DNA of 22,000 nucleotides from Cristatella mucedo (GCA_009760855.2 WPIO01000020.1:6025501-6047500); one strand, 5' to 3'; counted from the first letter of the stretch, positions 1-10,469 are shown. Notes: generated by a model not told the origin, from the sequence alone. Program-made: numbers and translations.

Positions 1-399
1 ATTTTGGCAGAGATGCAGCCATATATCTGACACAATCGTCACCGCGTAAATGGCTTCTCGTAAAGCAGGAGTTTTATAAAAGTTTCGCAAGATATATGGG
101 CTCTAAATCTGTAATTGATGTCCCATTGTCGTGGTCACAATGCCGGAGTACCAAAGTCAGGCAGAGCAGTCCGGTGATGGATAAAATATCGGCCAATGTT
201 CAGTATCCTCCATCGCCTGTTATTGATTCCATCTATGGCTGCCTCTTACCAATTAAATGTCCAACAGTATTTAAGTAAGGATTGTATTAAGTGTGAATTG
301 CTGGCGCTCTTTTAGAATAATTATTATAATAATTAATAATTGAGCAGCATTTACTGCTAATGGGGCGAATGTGCCAGCAGGTGAGTCGGTGCTCGTTGG

Positions 400-1060
400 T
401 TCGGCAGCAGCCTCAGGAATACCATTTCTATCCAGCAAATAGCTGTTAAGAACACAACAAGCTAGAATAATTTGTTCAGCAGCCTCTTGCTTAGCAGCAT
501 TGTGATTGTGCAGGCACTCGCAGTCTGTTTGCCCGGATGCCAGACGCATGCTTAACAACCTTGCCTAGCACGACTCAAGCAATGGTTATAGACTTTCTGC
601 TCGCGAGTGGGCCTCGTTTGGTTGACTGGCTTCATTAGGTATTCCTTCCGAGGAAATGCCCTGTCAGCAACCGTTACGAATGGCTTGGGGGTACTCATTC
701 CAGGCAAAGGTCTGGGAGCCGGTATGTCGAGGCTTCCGCTTTCCATTAATCTTGTCAGCTGTGAATAACGGAACACTTCAACACTCCGCCGTCACTAATA
801 CGGCCATTGCAGCCTATATCCACGTACAGGATACGACAGCTGGCGTCGACCGTCAGAGCAATCAGAACTATCAGCTGAAGGTCTGCTTGTAGTTGTAGTA
901 GAGTGAACCGCTCCCCACGGGCTTTTGCACTCCAAAAAGCTTACCGTCAAGTGCACCCACACATCTCGAGACTTTGTTGCCGGTAAGAAGTTCGCTTACA
1001 ATTTCTTCATGTGATTCTGGGGTGTGAGGTACCTACAGTTACAGAAGGATTGGCCCACAA
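400..1060 (-). pseudogene. Dead PIF/Harbinger (HARBI1-like) DDE transposase
   Basis: In an intact element this protein is the nuclease that cuts and pastes a DNA transposon. Reading the minus strand from about 1060, fragments line up with the HARBI1 family in the right order: CVGALDGK (first catalytic Asp, codon 946-948), then GSLYYNYKQTFS, then YVDIGCNGRISDGG (second Asp region, 791-820), then PRPLPGM, ADRAFPRKEYLMKP, NHCLSRAR, and finally IILACCVLNSYLL near the C-terminus. The reading frame breaks several times: after the FS motif at about 875, after SDGG at about 785, and again between the SRAR motif and the ILACC motif. The family's third catalytic residue, Glu in VVENAFGI, is Lys here (VVKHASGI, codon 551-553). 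No terminal inverted repeats, TTA/TAA target duplication or Myb-like partner gene could be identified. The family call is firm; the ends are approximate. Confidence 0.85.
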
Positions 1061-1074
1061 TTTATAAGCGGCTT

Positions 1075-2260
1075 AGCATAAAGCGATAATGTCAGCTTCA
1101 GACTTACCTCGAGGTTATTAACTCTCAGCTTCTGTGGAAAAGCACCTCGCGTACGACCGTGATGATTGTTTTACAAAGCAACAACTTTATTATGCGGAAT
1201 TGATATTGAAAGCTTGTATAACTCTCCCCTAAAATAACAGCAAGGCGTGTTACGAGCACCGAAGAGACATTGGTATGGCTGCAGATAACTCCAAACTCTA
1301 CAGCTGGAAACATAACAAACGTTGTGTGAGACCCTCGTGTGTCGCTATAAACCGAAGCACTACTGCTAACCTTTCACGTGCCATAATACTGTCGAGCATG
1401 TTAGTATTGGCTGCAGCTAAAGTATATAAGTGCAGCTAAGGTCTCAACAACGCCCAAAATATGACGGAAATCATCAACGATCATACACAGATTATTGCAA
1501 ACACCAGTGCAATCTTCTGTAAATAGCGCCTGCAGTAGGCCTGCGAAAGCTCCCTCATAAGGCCTGCATTGTAGCCACGGCTTCACCCACTCCTACAAAG
1601 ACAAAATCGTGAGCTTACGGAGTAGGCAATGCACACCAACACCATTGCCAGTCACATGCATTCTTACCTTTCATTTTCTCTTCCTTCTCTCACAATCACC
1701 CAAAATGACGACTGCCATAGCTCACTCCATTTCTAGAGGCATTGCCCCGGTGGCTTCCGTTGGGAAATCTCGAATTATCCTGCTTCCTGAATTAGTGCAC
1801 GGCCTGTGGGCAGGACTAAGTCTCGCATCAAATCTGTCGTGGGCTGGACTAAATCTGTCATGTACACGTCCTAACTAAAAGGACAGTCTGCATCTGTTAG
1901 GAGGAAAGTTTTCCGTGTAAAAGCAGTTTTACATGAATTAAGGGTTGGTCACGGGCTCAGGACCATAAGTTAAACTATTAAAGGAGCTCTTCGTAAGGAG
2001 CTCTAAAATTACCCCTGGGATAAGACTGTCACTCTTTAAACTGCAGAAGTTACAGTGCGACCATTCCAAGTGCTAATAGCTGGGCTGTACTTTTGACAAC
2101 AATCTGACTTTTACAGGTTTTCAACTAAGATCGCTTCAACATCTAGCCGCCAATTTCAATTCATAACCAGAACTTGGGGCATTTTGTAACCATTGAGCTC
2201 ACAGTCTGAGTACCTCACATGCTCTCTCCTGGCTATTTGGAGAGATCTCCCTCAAATTTT
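1075..2260. other. Intergenic stretch, nothing recognised
   Basis: No coding similarity, RNA gene or repeat family was recognised. A 10-bp direct repeat AAGGAGCTCT occurs at 1981-1990 and 1995-2004. The open frame at 1609-1878 (+) is Ser/Leu-rich with no recognisable motif and I treat it as chance. Confidence 0.4.
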
Positions 2261-2267
2261 GGCAGTA

Positions 2268-2420
2268 GTGAAGTTACAGCTGAAGCGATGCTGACTCTGG
2301 GGAGTGATTAGCTCAAAAACCAGACTGAAAACTACTAGCTAGGTGTGAAGCTTGAACACATAATCTCCGCTGGTCTGCTCGTTCCGGTGCCTTTAATGAG
2401 AATATGTTCACGGTGGTAAA
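2268..2420 (-). pseudogene. LINE (C-type) RT fragment
   Basis: A short piece of CR1/L2-type reverse transcriptase from just before the catalytic core. On the minus strand the reading gives LKAPERADQRR, then ASHLASSFQSGF, a stop, then ANHSPESASL. This corresponds to the family pattern of a LERxVADQLN-like stretch followed by FQSGFRxxHSTETALL. At DNA level it also resembles plus-strand bases 20989-21090 of this window, where the same segment lies in the same orientation. It carries an in-frame stop and has neither catalytic motifs nor ends, so it is a truncated relic. Confidence 0.7.
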
Positions 2421-2429
2421 TGCTCTAGC

Positions 2430-3470
2430 CATTCGGTAAGTAACCGAGCAAGCGTTCGTCCACCTCCCCAGATGCTCTACCGGTGGACCGTGCAATGCAG
2501 CGCTTGAGTGAGGCTAAAAATACAAACAGCTCACAACTGGGCGCCGAAAGCGACAGTTTATTGTGGGCCTGATAGTCGTGGTTAAGCGCCGGCACAAGCG
2601 CTTTATTCGGCGCGCGCCGGAACGACGGAGTTAACTGCTCGAACTCCTGAAGCCCGAGTATCATAAACTATCCTACCCCCGGGCGTCGCTAGCGATGGTA
2701 CCGAACCCTAAGGCAGATCGCTACAGCTCCCCAAAATACGGGCGGCTAACTGAGCCGCCGGTAGAGCGCAACTGGGCAGTCTAAGTGGCACTAAGCTGAT
2801 CGTCACTGTAGGTTCAGACTCTCGCGCTCTCGAAGCGCATTCCCTCGCATCAGCTACTGAAGCTGATGCAGCCCCGAGCTCTGCCAGCCATCTCCCATAT
2901 AGTCTCTCTCATCTGAACTCCTGACCTCGCGCTTAGCTGCCACTTTCTCGGACCTCTTTCTTGATGTCCGTTCTCCAGGCTTATTCGTTTCCGCCTGTAA
3001 TTTATTAGATGTCATTGTGCCAGCTTGCCATCCTCTCGCTCTTTGTCTATGAAGTACATTGGCCGGTCCACATCGTGACCGCTCTTTGTCTGCGAAAAGC
3101 TCCATTCTAACCTGAGCGGATCTTGCTGTCAGATTGATGCATCGCTTCGCTCTCAGTTAACTAATTTGTCCCATACCTGATCCTGCTTTGTTAGACAGAT
3201 CCGCCCGTTCCGGGTTGCTCTAGGATCCCCCTAGTCGGACTCGCTAAGGCGAGGGCTAGTATCGAGGCTAACCTGAGAGCTGCCCCTGTGCAGATATGCT
3301 AATCAATGATTAGGTACGGTCCAAGTTTACCAGCCCCCTGACAGCTGATCGGTGAAACGGCTAGCTGGGGGTCAACCGCACGACCCAAGACACAACTTTG
3401 CCCAGAAGCGACTACGGGGAGAGGGCAGGGCTGCTTTGCCCTTAAAAGAGCGGCATAACTTATTGGTACC
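2430..3470. other. Intergenic stretch, nothing recognised
   Basis: This stretch is somewhat GC-richer than most of the window. Open frames on the minus strand at 2425-2664 and 2854-3105 carry no motif I can name. No tRNA-like boxes or long repeats were seen. Confidence 0.4.
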
Positions 3471-3476
3471 GTTAAT

Positions 3477-3567
3477 GTTAATAATAATAATAATAATAAT
3501 GCACTTGATAAAGCGCCCTCAGAGAACTCAATCTCTTTCTAGGCGCTTTACATTTGCTGCAAAGGGA
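3477..3567 (-). mobile_element. LINE A-type 3' tail with (TAA)n end
   Basis: Read on the minus strand this is the 3' end of a retroelement: a CAGCAAATG segment, a stem-loop and a terminal trinucleotide run (3477-3500 on the plus strand). The stem arms AAGCGCC (3511-3517) and GGCGCTT (3542-3548) are fully complementary, with an inner AGAGA/TCTCT stem. The same tail ends the LINE A copies at 8235 and 14703. The similarity stops at about 3567. The sequence beyond (to about 3700) does not match the LINE A C-terminus, so the body attached to this tail is something else, possibly a SINE or a divergent LINE. Confidence 0.75.
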
Positions 3568-3569
3568 GT

Positions 3570-4090
3570 TGCACGGAGTTGTCCCTCATCGCGGAGCTCT
3601 CGCTGTGAAACAATGGGGTGTTAATATTCCTAGACAATGCCACGGCCAGTCACAAAAGATCAGAAACACTGGAATAATGAACTTCTCGTGTCCTACGCTC
3701 ACCGCGTCGTTCCGTCCCTGTATTAAGTGTCCTTATAATTGGTTCGCTCAACGCGCCACTATTGGTGGACATCGGAACTGTTGTGTGCATTTGTCCTTAG
3801 TCGCGGCGCCCGTAGCATCTTGAGCGGTGGTTTGCAGGTGCTCTTGGACGCTGCGGCCGGTTATTGAAGAACTGAGAATTCGGTATTTTCCTTAGTTGGG
3901 TAATGTCTTCAGTTCCAGTAGTGGTAGTTCAGTTTCAGTCATTGCTAGTGGCTCAAGTGATTCTATTATAAAGTCACAAGAAATCAAATTATTGTTCTTT
4001 CGGCGCTAGCTCCGAAGCAACTACTACCTCTCCATTCTTGCCGCAGTCTTCCCTATATAATAGCGACGGGCTAAATAAGACTTTATAATG
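3570..4090. other. Unassigned sequence behind a LINE-type tail
   Basis: On the minus strand, 3570-3700 would be the body of the element whose tail lies at 3477-3567. I see no convincing box B and no reverse transcriptase motif in it. The remainder to 4090 holds nothing I recognise. Confidence 0.35.
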
Positions 4091-4097
4091 ATAGAAA

Positions 4098-4150
4098 TAA
4101 TAATAATAATAATAATGCAATTGCGTAGCAGCCTCAGAGAACTTAAAATA
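4098..4150 (-). mobile_element. Degraded LINE A-type 3' tail
   Basis: A (TAA)n run followed by a segment resembling the LINE A tail (GCAATTG, then CCTCAGAGAACTTAA). The outer stem-loop arms have decayed and no body is visible. Confidence 0.5.
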
Positions 4151-4319
4151 TTCTTGAGAACCATACATATACCGTAACATAGTATAGTCTCTGAGAAGGA
4201 GGATGAGCGTAAGAAAGTGGCTAAGTCAGTACGGCTCGAGACACCACAACGCTGGCGTGCCACGAAGTAAGAATTGAGAGAATAAAGATAGATTCTTCCT
4301 TATGTCTCTCTCCCAGTAA

Positions 4320-4470
4320 ATTTTTAAAATCTTTTAATGATCGAGCCTTCAGTTAACATACACTTTTCGAACTCGCTGCCAGCTTCCGCCACGTCTGCAC
4401 GAACTTTGCATTATTCAAGTCTCAGCTAAGACACATCTATTTCGCTCAGCTTTACCTTAAGCTCTTTTAG
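4320..4470 (+). pseudogene. LINE (B-like) RT C-terminal fragment
   Basis: The plus strand reads KSFNDRAFS, a stop, then FELAASFRHVCTNFALFKSQLRHIYF. This follows the CR1/L2 RT C-terminal pattern GDRAFSxxAPKLWNSLPxxVRxxxxLxxFKSQLKTHLF. The piece has an internal stop and only about 150 bp of similarity. The tandem duplication just downstream (4654-4695) is separate. Confidence 0.65.
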
Positions 4471-5345
4471 CGTTTCCTTCAGCGTTTTTTTTATCCTCTG
4501 CGCATGCTCACTCGTCCGCAAACTTCAGTTCATGCTAGGAAGCTGGTCAAGCTACTACGACTAGCTAGTCCGATAACCAGAAGTCCGACTAGCGAGTGGC
4601 TCTCGACGCCTTCCTGTGCGCTTTGTCATGACATTCGAAGCCTATTTCCTTGGTTGGCATCCTTAGATTTATTTACTTAGTTGGCATCCTTAGATACGTC
4701 CCCACGCTAGAGAGCCTCGGACTCCTTCAACCACGGTGCTGATCTTTATCTAACTTTTTCATAATACCTTCCGGTATTCCGTAGATATCTTCGCTCTGAC
4801 TGAACTGGAACTTTCCTCGAATAGGGTTTTCAAAACAGGACCTTTTTAGCATAAGGTGCAATGACGACATTAGTCAATACTTTCCGGTGGGCATTCTTCG
4901 GTGGTCAGTCACGACCTCCCTGCATCCTGCGCTCGCCCTTTCAACCGCTAGGCCATCAGGCTTACGAAATTTAAGTTTAAAGCGCTTTCTGTTTAGCACG
5001 GCTCTTAGAATCAGACCGGAAATGCAGTTTGTCTCTATGGATGAAAAAAATGAATACTTAGGTTTCGCAGAGTCTCGCGACTCGTCAAGGACTTTGTGTG
5101 ACTCGTGGCGCCCTTCTCCTGCAGCTAACTCAAATCACTTCGGCTAACCGTTAATTTCCCAGCGTCTCGAGCCATGTTGTGCCGCCGCTTGCATAGTAGT
5201 TAAGATGAGTAATTTCCGATAAGTGTGGAGGCGTCCTGAAGTTAAAAGGCTTCCGCATAGCCAGTCGTTAGCACGTGGTGTCGACATGTTTGCATTCACC
5301 TATACGGTTTTTTAATGGCAGCTTTGTCTGCGGTTTCCTACGGCT
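4471..5345. other. Mostly unassigned stretch with a 27-bp duplication
   Basis: The 15-bp word TTGGCATCCTTAGAT occurs at 4654-4668 and again at 4681-4695, a 27-bp period. A short plus-strand reading at about 4772-4815 (VDIFALTELELSSN) resembles the start of a LINE endonuclease, but the match is too short to call. Confidence 0.4.
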
Positions 5346-5349
5346 ATCC

Positions 5350-5361
5350 TCTGTCTCTCCA

Positions 5362-5393
<32 letters not shown>

Positions 5394-5700
5394 ACTCTCC
5401 CTCTCTCTTTCTTTCTCTCTCTCTCTTTACTAATTTTCTCTTCTCTCACTCACTCACTCACTCACTCACTCACTCACTCACTCACTCACTCACTCACTCA
5501 CTCACTCACTCACTCACTCACTCACTCACTCACTCACTCACTCACTCACTCACTCACTCACTCACTCACTCACTCACTCACTCACTCACTCACTCACTCA
5601 CTCACTCACTCACTCACTCACTCACTCACTCACTCACTCACTCACTCACTCACTCACTCTCGCTCACTCGCTCTCTCTCTCTCTCTTTGTCTCCTCTCTG
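5350..5700. repeat. CT-rich microsatellite with long (CTCA)n core
   Basis: About 350 bases of nearly pure pyrimidine-rich simple repeat. The core at 5445-5658 is an almost perfect CTCA tetranucleotide array of about 53 units, flanked by CT and CTTT runs. A 139-codon plus-strand frame through it encodes only Leu-Thr-His-Ser repeats and is an artefact of the array, not a gene. Confidence 0.97.
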
Positions 5701-6240
5701 CGAAAATACGTTTACAGCCACCTTGATTAAGTAGTCGGGCAGTAGGATAGCCCTACGCCTTGCCTCAAATTGACTTTTACCTTGACATATAGCTCTGACC
5801 TGCCGCGTTGACCTATAGCCTGGGCTTGCCGCTCATCCGCACGCTTTATGTCAAAGCGAGCGGTGTCTGTTGGAGCTGTTCGGCCAGTTCTCCAAGCTGT
5901 TGTTATTCGTCACCCACGGATAGAAAGCTGCGTGTAAAGTAAAATGACAATTGTATGATAGCTCCGCCGAAGACACACTGATTATAAGATTAATCAATGT
6001 TGTCGAGGCCACGACCCGAGAGCGAAGCCGTTAAACCGAGATTCTAAAGATTTAAAAAGAATGGCTGCCTTGCCAAAAACTAGATCTTTGCCTTGCACTA
6101 GTCTCTGCAATGTAGCTTCGTGGCTCCCTCTGGCTGCAGGTCCGTCCCGACGACGGTCCTTCTGCAGACGCTTCTGTGCTCTAAACGGCCGATGACTCGC
6201 AACCGGACGCTCCCGTATCACGACAGCACATCTACAAACG
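5701..6240. other. Intergenic stretch, nothing recognised
   Basis: No recognisable protein, RNA or repeat family. The minus-strand open frame covering 5994-6347 includes a run of Ile codons from the trinucleotide repeat at 6243-6264 and is not supported as a gene. Confidence 0.4.
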
Positions 6241-6242
6241 GC

Positions 6243-6264
6243 TATTATTATTATTATTATTATT
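6243..6264. repeat. (ATT)n microsatellite
   Basis: About seven ATT units lying 20 bases in front of a LINE A RT fragment. Such runs end LINE A copies elsewhere in the window, but no tail stem-loop is attached here. Confidence 0.9.
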
Positions 6265-6283
6265 GCATGCAGGTATTTCTCGG

Positions 6284-6361
6284 TGCGCGAGCATTGCAGT
6301 TGCTGCATCACACCACTTCTCGCTGACCTGAGCTGGCTCCTTGTCAAGCAACGGATCGGCT
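6284..6361 (+). pseudogene. Short LINE A RT fragment
   Basis: Nucleotide-level similarity to the LINE A RT C-terminal region, spanning the stretch that encodes LLADLHWLPVKQRID in the copies at 7560 and 14703. It is about 78 bp long, frameshifted, and lacks the rest of the element. Confidence 0.75.
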
Positions 6362-6686
6362 AAGCGACGCCTTGCCATTACTTTGGTATAGGAACAATAT
6401 TAATCTCTATTGTGGTCAATGTTCGCATGTTTCTGAGCTCTTGCATGTAACGCTAAGTGCTAGTTACTGCCGCCTATCGGCTGAATGTTTCTAAGATTAC
6501 TGAGGAGACACTTGTGCCGTCAAAAGCGAAAGTGAAAGTTTGGGATAAGTGCATTGAATTGAGATACCAACAATATTCTATGATCAAAAAGTTCCCTCAC
6601 ATGGCTTTATCTGCTTAGCAGAATTAGCTTAGATATTAGCAGGTAGGCATACTTCCCAGCCGATATGAGTAAACGGAAAGAAATTC

Positions 6687-6960
6687 AGTTTTGCTAGCTC
6701 TAGGTTTAAAGGCGACCACTCCTTAGAATTAGCATTGCTGCAAATGTATGACAGCGCTCTCAGAAATGCAGACTTCAGTAAAGGTTCTCTGCTTTTGTGC
6801 TGGATTTTAAGGTATTATTTAATGCTATGGTTCACCGTGTCCTTACTGAGCGCCTCTCACATGGCTTGGGTATCACTGGCGCTGCTCTGCAATCGTCTAG
6901 GTCCTAACTCAGTGAAAAACTTCAGAGCATCGATGTAAGCGGCCAATAGCCATCTGAGAA
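6687..6960 (+). pseudogene. LINE (C-type) RT core fragment
   Basis: The plus strand reads SRFKGDHSLELALLQMYDSAL, then after a frameshift near 6800 VLDFKVLFNAMVHRVLTERL and SHGLGITGAALQ, ending SIDVSG. The order and spacing follow the CR1/L2 RT segment FRxxHSTETALL, LLDLSAAFDTVDHxxLLxRL, GITGxAL. The AFDT motif, which holds the first catalytic Asp, is degraded here to LFNA. There is one frameshift and one in-frame stop. Sequence beyond 6960 no longer matches, so the YADD half is missing. Confidence 0.75.
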
Positions 6961-6964
6961 ACGC

Positions 6965-7385
6965 TTACAGCACAGGTTAAAAAACTTCGGCCTTTAGGCC
7001 AGATACGGCCTAGCTAGTACTCCAGTCCGGCATATCGACTCCTAGTTACAGTATTTTACCGTATCTAAGCCCAATCCCGATGTATACGCCCCAGAATTTT
7101 AGAATGAAATTTTTGGGAAAATTATTTTTATCCAATAACTGAATGAAATAGACAATATCAAGAGTCATAATAATAATCCCTCATGTAACGTATCTCCGTT
7201 TGTAGCTCCACAAAGTCACAAGAATATGTGGGTGTGACGCAAAAGAGTTTTTTATAGCACACTCTCAGCCTAAGCATCTTTCGGTACGCATTTGGTAGCC
7301 AACGGACTTCATCACAGGCAACAAAGAGAAAGTGGGAAGCATAGAAGAGTTAGGAAACCAGTTGAGGTAGCGAATATAATGGAGT
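6965..7385. other. AT-rich stretch, nothing recognised
   Basis: It may include the 3' untranslated part of the LINE B copy that starts upstream on the minus strand, but I see no tail stem-loop. A short TAA run sits at about 7166-7177. Confidence 0.35.
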
Positions 7386-7389
7386 TAGC

Positions 7390-7545
7390 AGTTCCGGACC
7401 GTTGGATAGGATGTGCCATAGTCGGCAGCAGGAGAGTAGTTTTCATTGCGTAAGAATCGGCTAAGCTAGTTCCCGCAGCGTATGACCTGCAGAGCTAAAG
7501 CTTCTGTCGCCAACGGTCTACAAGTGGAGTAATGGAACAGATAAT
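7390..7545 (-). pseudogene. LINE B RT C-terminus, part separated by an insertion
   Basis: The minus strand reads HYLFHYSTCRPLATEALALQ and then a degraded stretch, matching the CR1/L2 pattern LLTPYxPxRxLRSxxxxLLxVP. The preceding residues of that pattern (GLAPPHLG) lie at 8236 on the far side of the LINE A copy. The two parts are therefore one LINE B copy cut by the insertion at 7560-8235. Confidence 0.7.
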
Positions 7546-7559
7546 GTATTGCCCACAAA

Positions 7560-8235
7560 GGATCTGAGGGTACGAGGAGGCTGAAACTGGTGTAACAGTT
7601 CAACTCTGCAGCTAGGCTTGTCTGTCGTGAGCGCCACAGTTGCCACATTACTCCACTTCTCGCCGACCTGCACTGGCTACCAGTCAAGCAACGGATTGAC
7701 TTCAAGGTTTTGTCGCTCACTTTTAGGTCCCTTCATATTCTATGGCTCCAGCCTATCTCTCCGACATACTACCCCATCAGGCCAAGCATCGTAGCACCCG
7801 CTTTTCGGAATCCAACAGTCTACAAATACCTCGTACAAACCTTTAATCCTTTTAAGACCGTGCATTTAGTTCGTATGCTCCAAAAGCCTGGAACTCCCTC
7901 CCGACCTGCGTCAGAAGATCCCCTGACCTGACCACATTTAAAAGGAACCTAAAAACAAACCTATTTAGGACAGCATTTAGTGGGTCCCTGCGATTCGTCC
8001 TTGATGTGCTTATGCGTGCTGACACTGTGTATTCTGCCACTAACCACATTAGCATGCTGACCCTGTGCATGTCACCCCTAACCATGTTATTCATTTTGTT
8101 TGTTTTTCAAGCATGATTTTACTTACCATTCAATTGCATTTCACTTTGCAGCAAATGTAAAGCGCCTAGAAAGAGATTAAGTTCTCTGAGGGTACTTTAT
8201 GAAGTGCTTTATTATTTTTATTATTGTTATTACCT
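7560..8235 (+). pseudogene. LINE A copy, 5'-truncated, with 3' tail
   Basis: The C-terminal end of a CR1/L2-type reverse transcriptase plus its 3' tail. From about 7600 the plus strand reads SAARLVCRERHSCH, then LLADLHWLPVKQRIDFKVLS. A 2-bp insertion near 7738 shifts the frame. The frame recovers as LTTFKRNLKTNLF and runs to a stop at about 8115. The 3' part carries TTTGCAGCAAATG, the tail stem-loop (arm AAGCGCC; the partner arm has drifted to GGTACTT) and an (ATT)n-like end at 8208-8235. The 5' end is truncated, as is typical for LINE insertions, and the copy cannot be active. It lies inside LINE B, so it is the younger element. Confidence 0.88.
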
Positions 8236-10150
8236 AGGTGTGGAGGAGCCAAGCCGTGGCAAGCCTTGTGGGCCAGCATAAGAACTTAGCTCTGTATCCA
8301 TTGATCAACCAGCGGCCGTCCTAGCTCTTTTAGCAATGGGGACACATGGTCCAACCTCTGGAATGTGCAAACTAGCCTTTATTTGCATTGTATTTGCATC
8401 GTACTATTTTCAGCCATATTCATAGCCAGCTGCAGTGGCCTAGCGGCTCTTTTTGGTAGCCTAGCCAAAAGAGAATTGCAGCATTCTAGCCGAGACATAA
8501 TTAAGGAGCTAGTTAAAGTTTTTGCAAGCCACCGTGGAAAACAGTTCTTAATCTTAGATAGGGATTGGACCTGATGGATAGCTGTGGAAGCAGTCTTCTT
8601 AATGAAGATTTTAAAAATTTAGGCAGATATTGAAGACGACACTTACATTCTGAGCAGATGGGGATGGTCGCATAGCAGTATTAACTGTTAGAAGAGCAAA
8701 GCCTTCTAGTCCAACCAAAGCTTACGGTGGTGCTCTACGAGCAGCAGTGCAGCTTTATCGTCATTTAGTTTATGAAAAATTGCCAACATCCAGGTTCGAA
8801 TGTCAGCAAGGTAAGCATTCAGTTTATCAGTTGTTGCAGTAGATTCTGACGGTTTAAATCATAAATACAGCTGCGTATCGTCAGCATAAAAGTGATATCC
8901 TATTTTATGAGCCTGGAGCACTTCTCACAGAGGTTGAGTATAAATGGAGACCAGCAACGGAGCGATGACTGACCCTCGAGGAATTCCACCGGTGATTGGC
9001 CTGGTGGAGCAGACCTGACATCCCACACGACACGGATGGAATATGATTTGACGAGTAGGATTCAAGCCACGCCAGTGCCTTGTCTGCCAGACCAATCGTT
9101 GTTCCCAATCGTTCAAGTAGGATATCGTGATCAATGGTGTCGAAGGCATCTGATAGATTTAGTAGCTCGAGGGCAGTGAAATTCCCGTCATAGCTGATGC
9201 ATAGGATGTCATTGCTTACACGAAGGAGCGCAGTTTCCGTGGAGTGCCGTCGCTCGATACCCGATTGAAATGTTTATGCCATTTCATTCTTTTAAATGTG
9301 TGGTAGTAGCTGCTTGATGACAATTTTTCAAGAATCTTTGATAAAACAGGAAGAAGGGAAATTGGTCGATAGTTTCAGGACCTCTGTATCAAATCCAGCC
9401 TCGTTAAGTATCGGTCTAACGATGTCCGATTTGAAGAACTTGGGTACAACCGCCTTTTTCAGAGAAGCATTAACAATCTTGGTTACGGCTGGGCTAAGTT
9501 GGTCTGCCAGTGAACACAGAGATTATGGTAAAGGGTCTTCACGAGACGAGCTATTTTTACTAAAGCTTATTGAGGTAGCCACATCGCATGCAGAAACCTC
9601 GAACAATTTTTAAGGAAGGTCGCAAGTTGTTATTCAGCGATTTCTTTAGTCGGAGGAGGCTTTATGAAGGCATGAACGCCCACAATTGTTTCCGTAAAGA
9701 AGGCTGAAATCTTCGTGAGGCGTTAATATTTGGAGTGAGAAATTTCAGCATCGGTCTGCAAATTGTTTACCGTCTTATACATCTGCTTTGGGTCTGACTG
9801 GCAGGACTTCAGCTGCCGAGTGAAAAGAGCCCCGGTTTTTTAAGGTCCGGTTGTAGACTCGAAGGAAGTCTTTGACATCGACTAAGTCTTCATCAGACCC
9901 AGACTTCTTAAATCAGCATTCAAACTTGCACTTGGCTCGGCGGCGCATATTTTGAATTTTTTATGCAAATTGAAAGGAATACCCACGACTCTGTATGCGG
10001 ACCGAATATACGGGCTGCAAAGAGCACCCCTAAGTGTCACGTTCACAGTATCCGTGAGGGCATTAGGGCTGTCGGTCGAGTCTGGGTGCAGATCAAAAAG
10101 GCCTGCCTCACTTGAAGATTTCTTCAAAAATTTGACTTTTTCAAAGCTCT
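8236..10150 (-). pseudogene. LINE B (CR1/L2-type) RT, long decayed copy
   Basis: The longest LINE relic here. Reading the minus strand from 10150: a linker with VNVTLRGAL; MYKTVNNLQTD and ISAFFTETI (about 9780-9680); LSPAVTKIVNASLKK and RPILNEAGFD; IVIKQLLPHI; FQSGIERRHSTETALLRV; LLNLSDAFDTIDHDILLERL with catalytic Asp 9139-9141; GLADKALAWLESY; after a frameshift near 9030, ITGGIPRGSVIAPLL (the family's GVPQGSVLGPLLF); then HFYADDTQLYL with the catalytic Asp pair at 8877-8888. Next come DIRTWMLAIFHKLNDDKAAL, SRLECCNSLLARLPKRAARP at about 8500, and LAPPHLG at 8236. At least four stops or frameshifts interrupt it. The start is not resolved and no endonuclease was recognised beyond 10150. The 3' part continues at 7390-7545. 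Confidence 0.88.
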
Positions 10151-10156
10151 TTTAAG

Positions 10157-10465
10157 ATACGTCGCTGAACAAGCTCGACATTACCCTGCACGTGCAAAGG
10201 AACAGGAACGGGGCACGGGCACAAATAAGGGTGCAAGCTTTGCCGAGAGTTACGTGACAGCAGAAGCAGTTGGCATACGCGCCCGAGCTAGCAGCCGGCC
10301 AGAGTGGGCCGGGAGAGGCACAGGGTGAGACCTCTGACTGTCCTTGCACTGGAAAGGGCTTAGCACCTTCAGGTGCAGGTGCATCGCCTTGGTGCCCTCT
10401 ATGCGGCACCACCTCCTTATTAGGAGGGCAGCCTCTCAAGTTTGCTACAACTGACATCAGTCTCG
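10157..10465. other. GC-rich spacer between two LINE B copies
   Basis: Long open frames exist on both strands (10152-10457 minus, 10270-10557 plus), but the only recognisable part is the LINE B fragment beginning at about 10470. The CPLC-type cysteine pair encoded near 10400 (+) is not enough to suggest a domain. Confidence 0.4.
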
Positions 10466-10469
10466 ACTT

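Noticed and set aside
4772-4815. Short LINE-endonuclease-like reading (VDIFALTELELSSN)
   Set aside because: Only about 14 residues, with no flanking support.
5315-5734. 139-codon frame rich in Leu-Thr-His-Ser
   Set aside because: Translation of the (CTCA)n array.
9296-9613. 105-codon plus-strand frame
   Set aside because: It is antisense to the LINE B RT, whose minus-strand motifs are clear.
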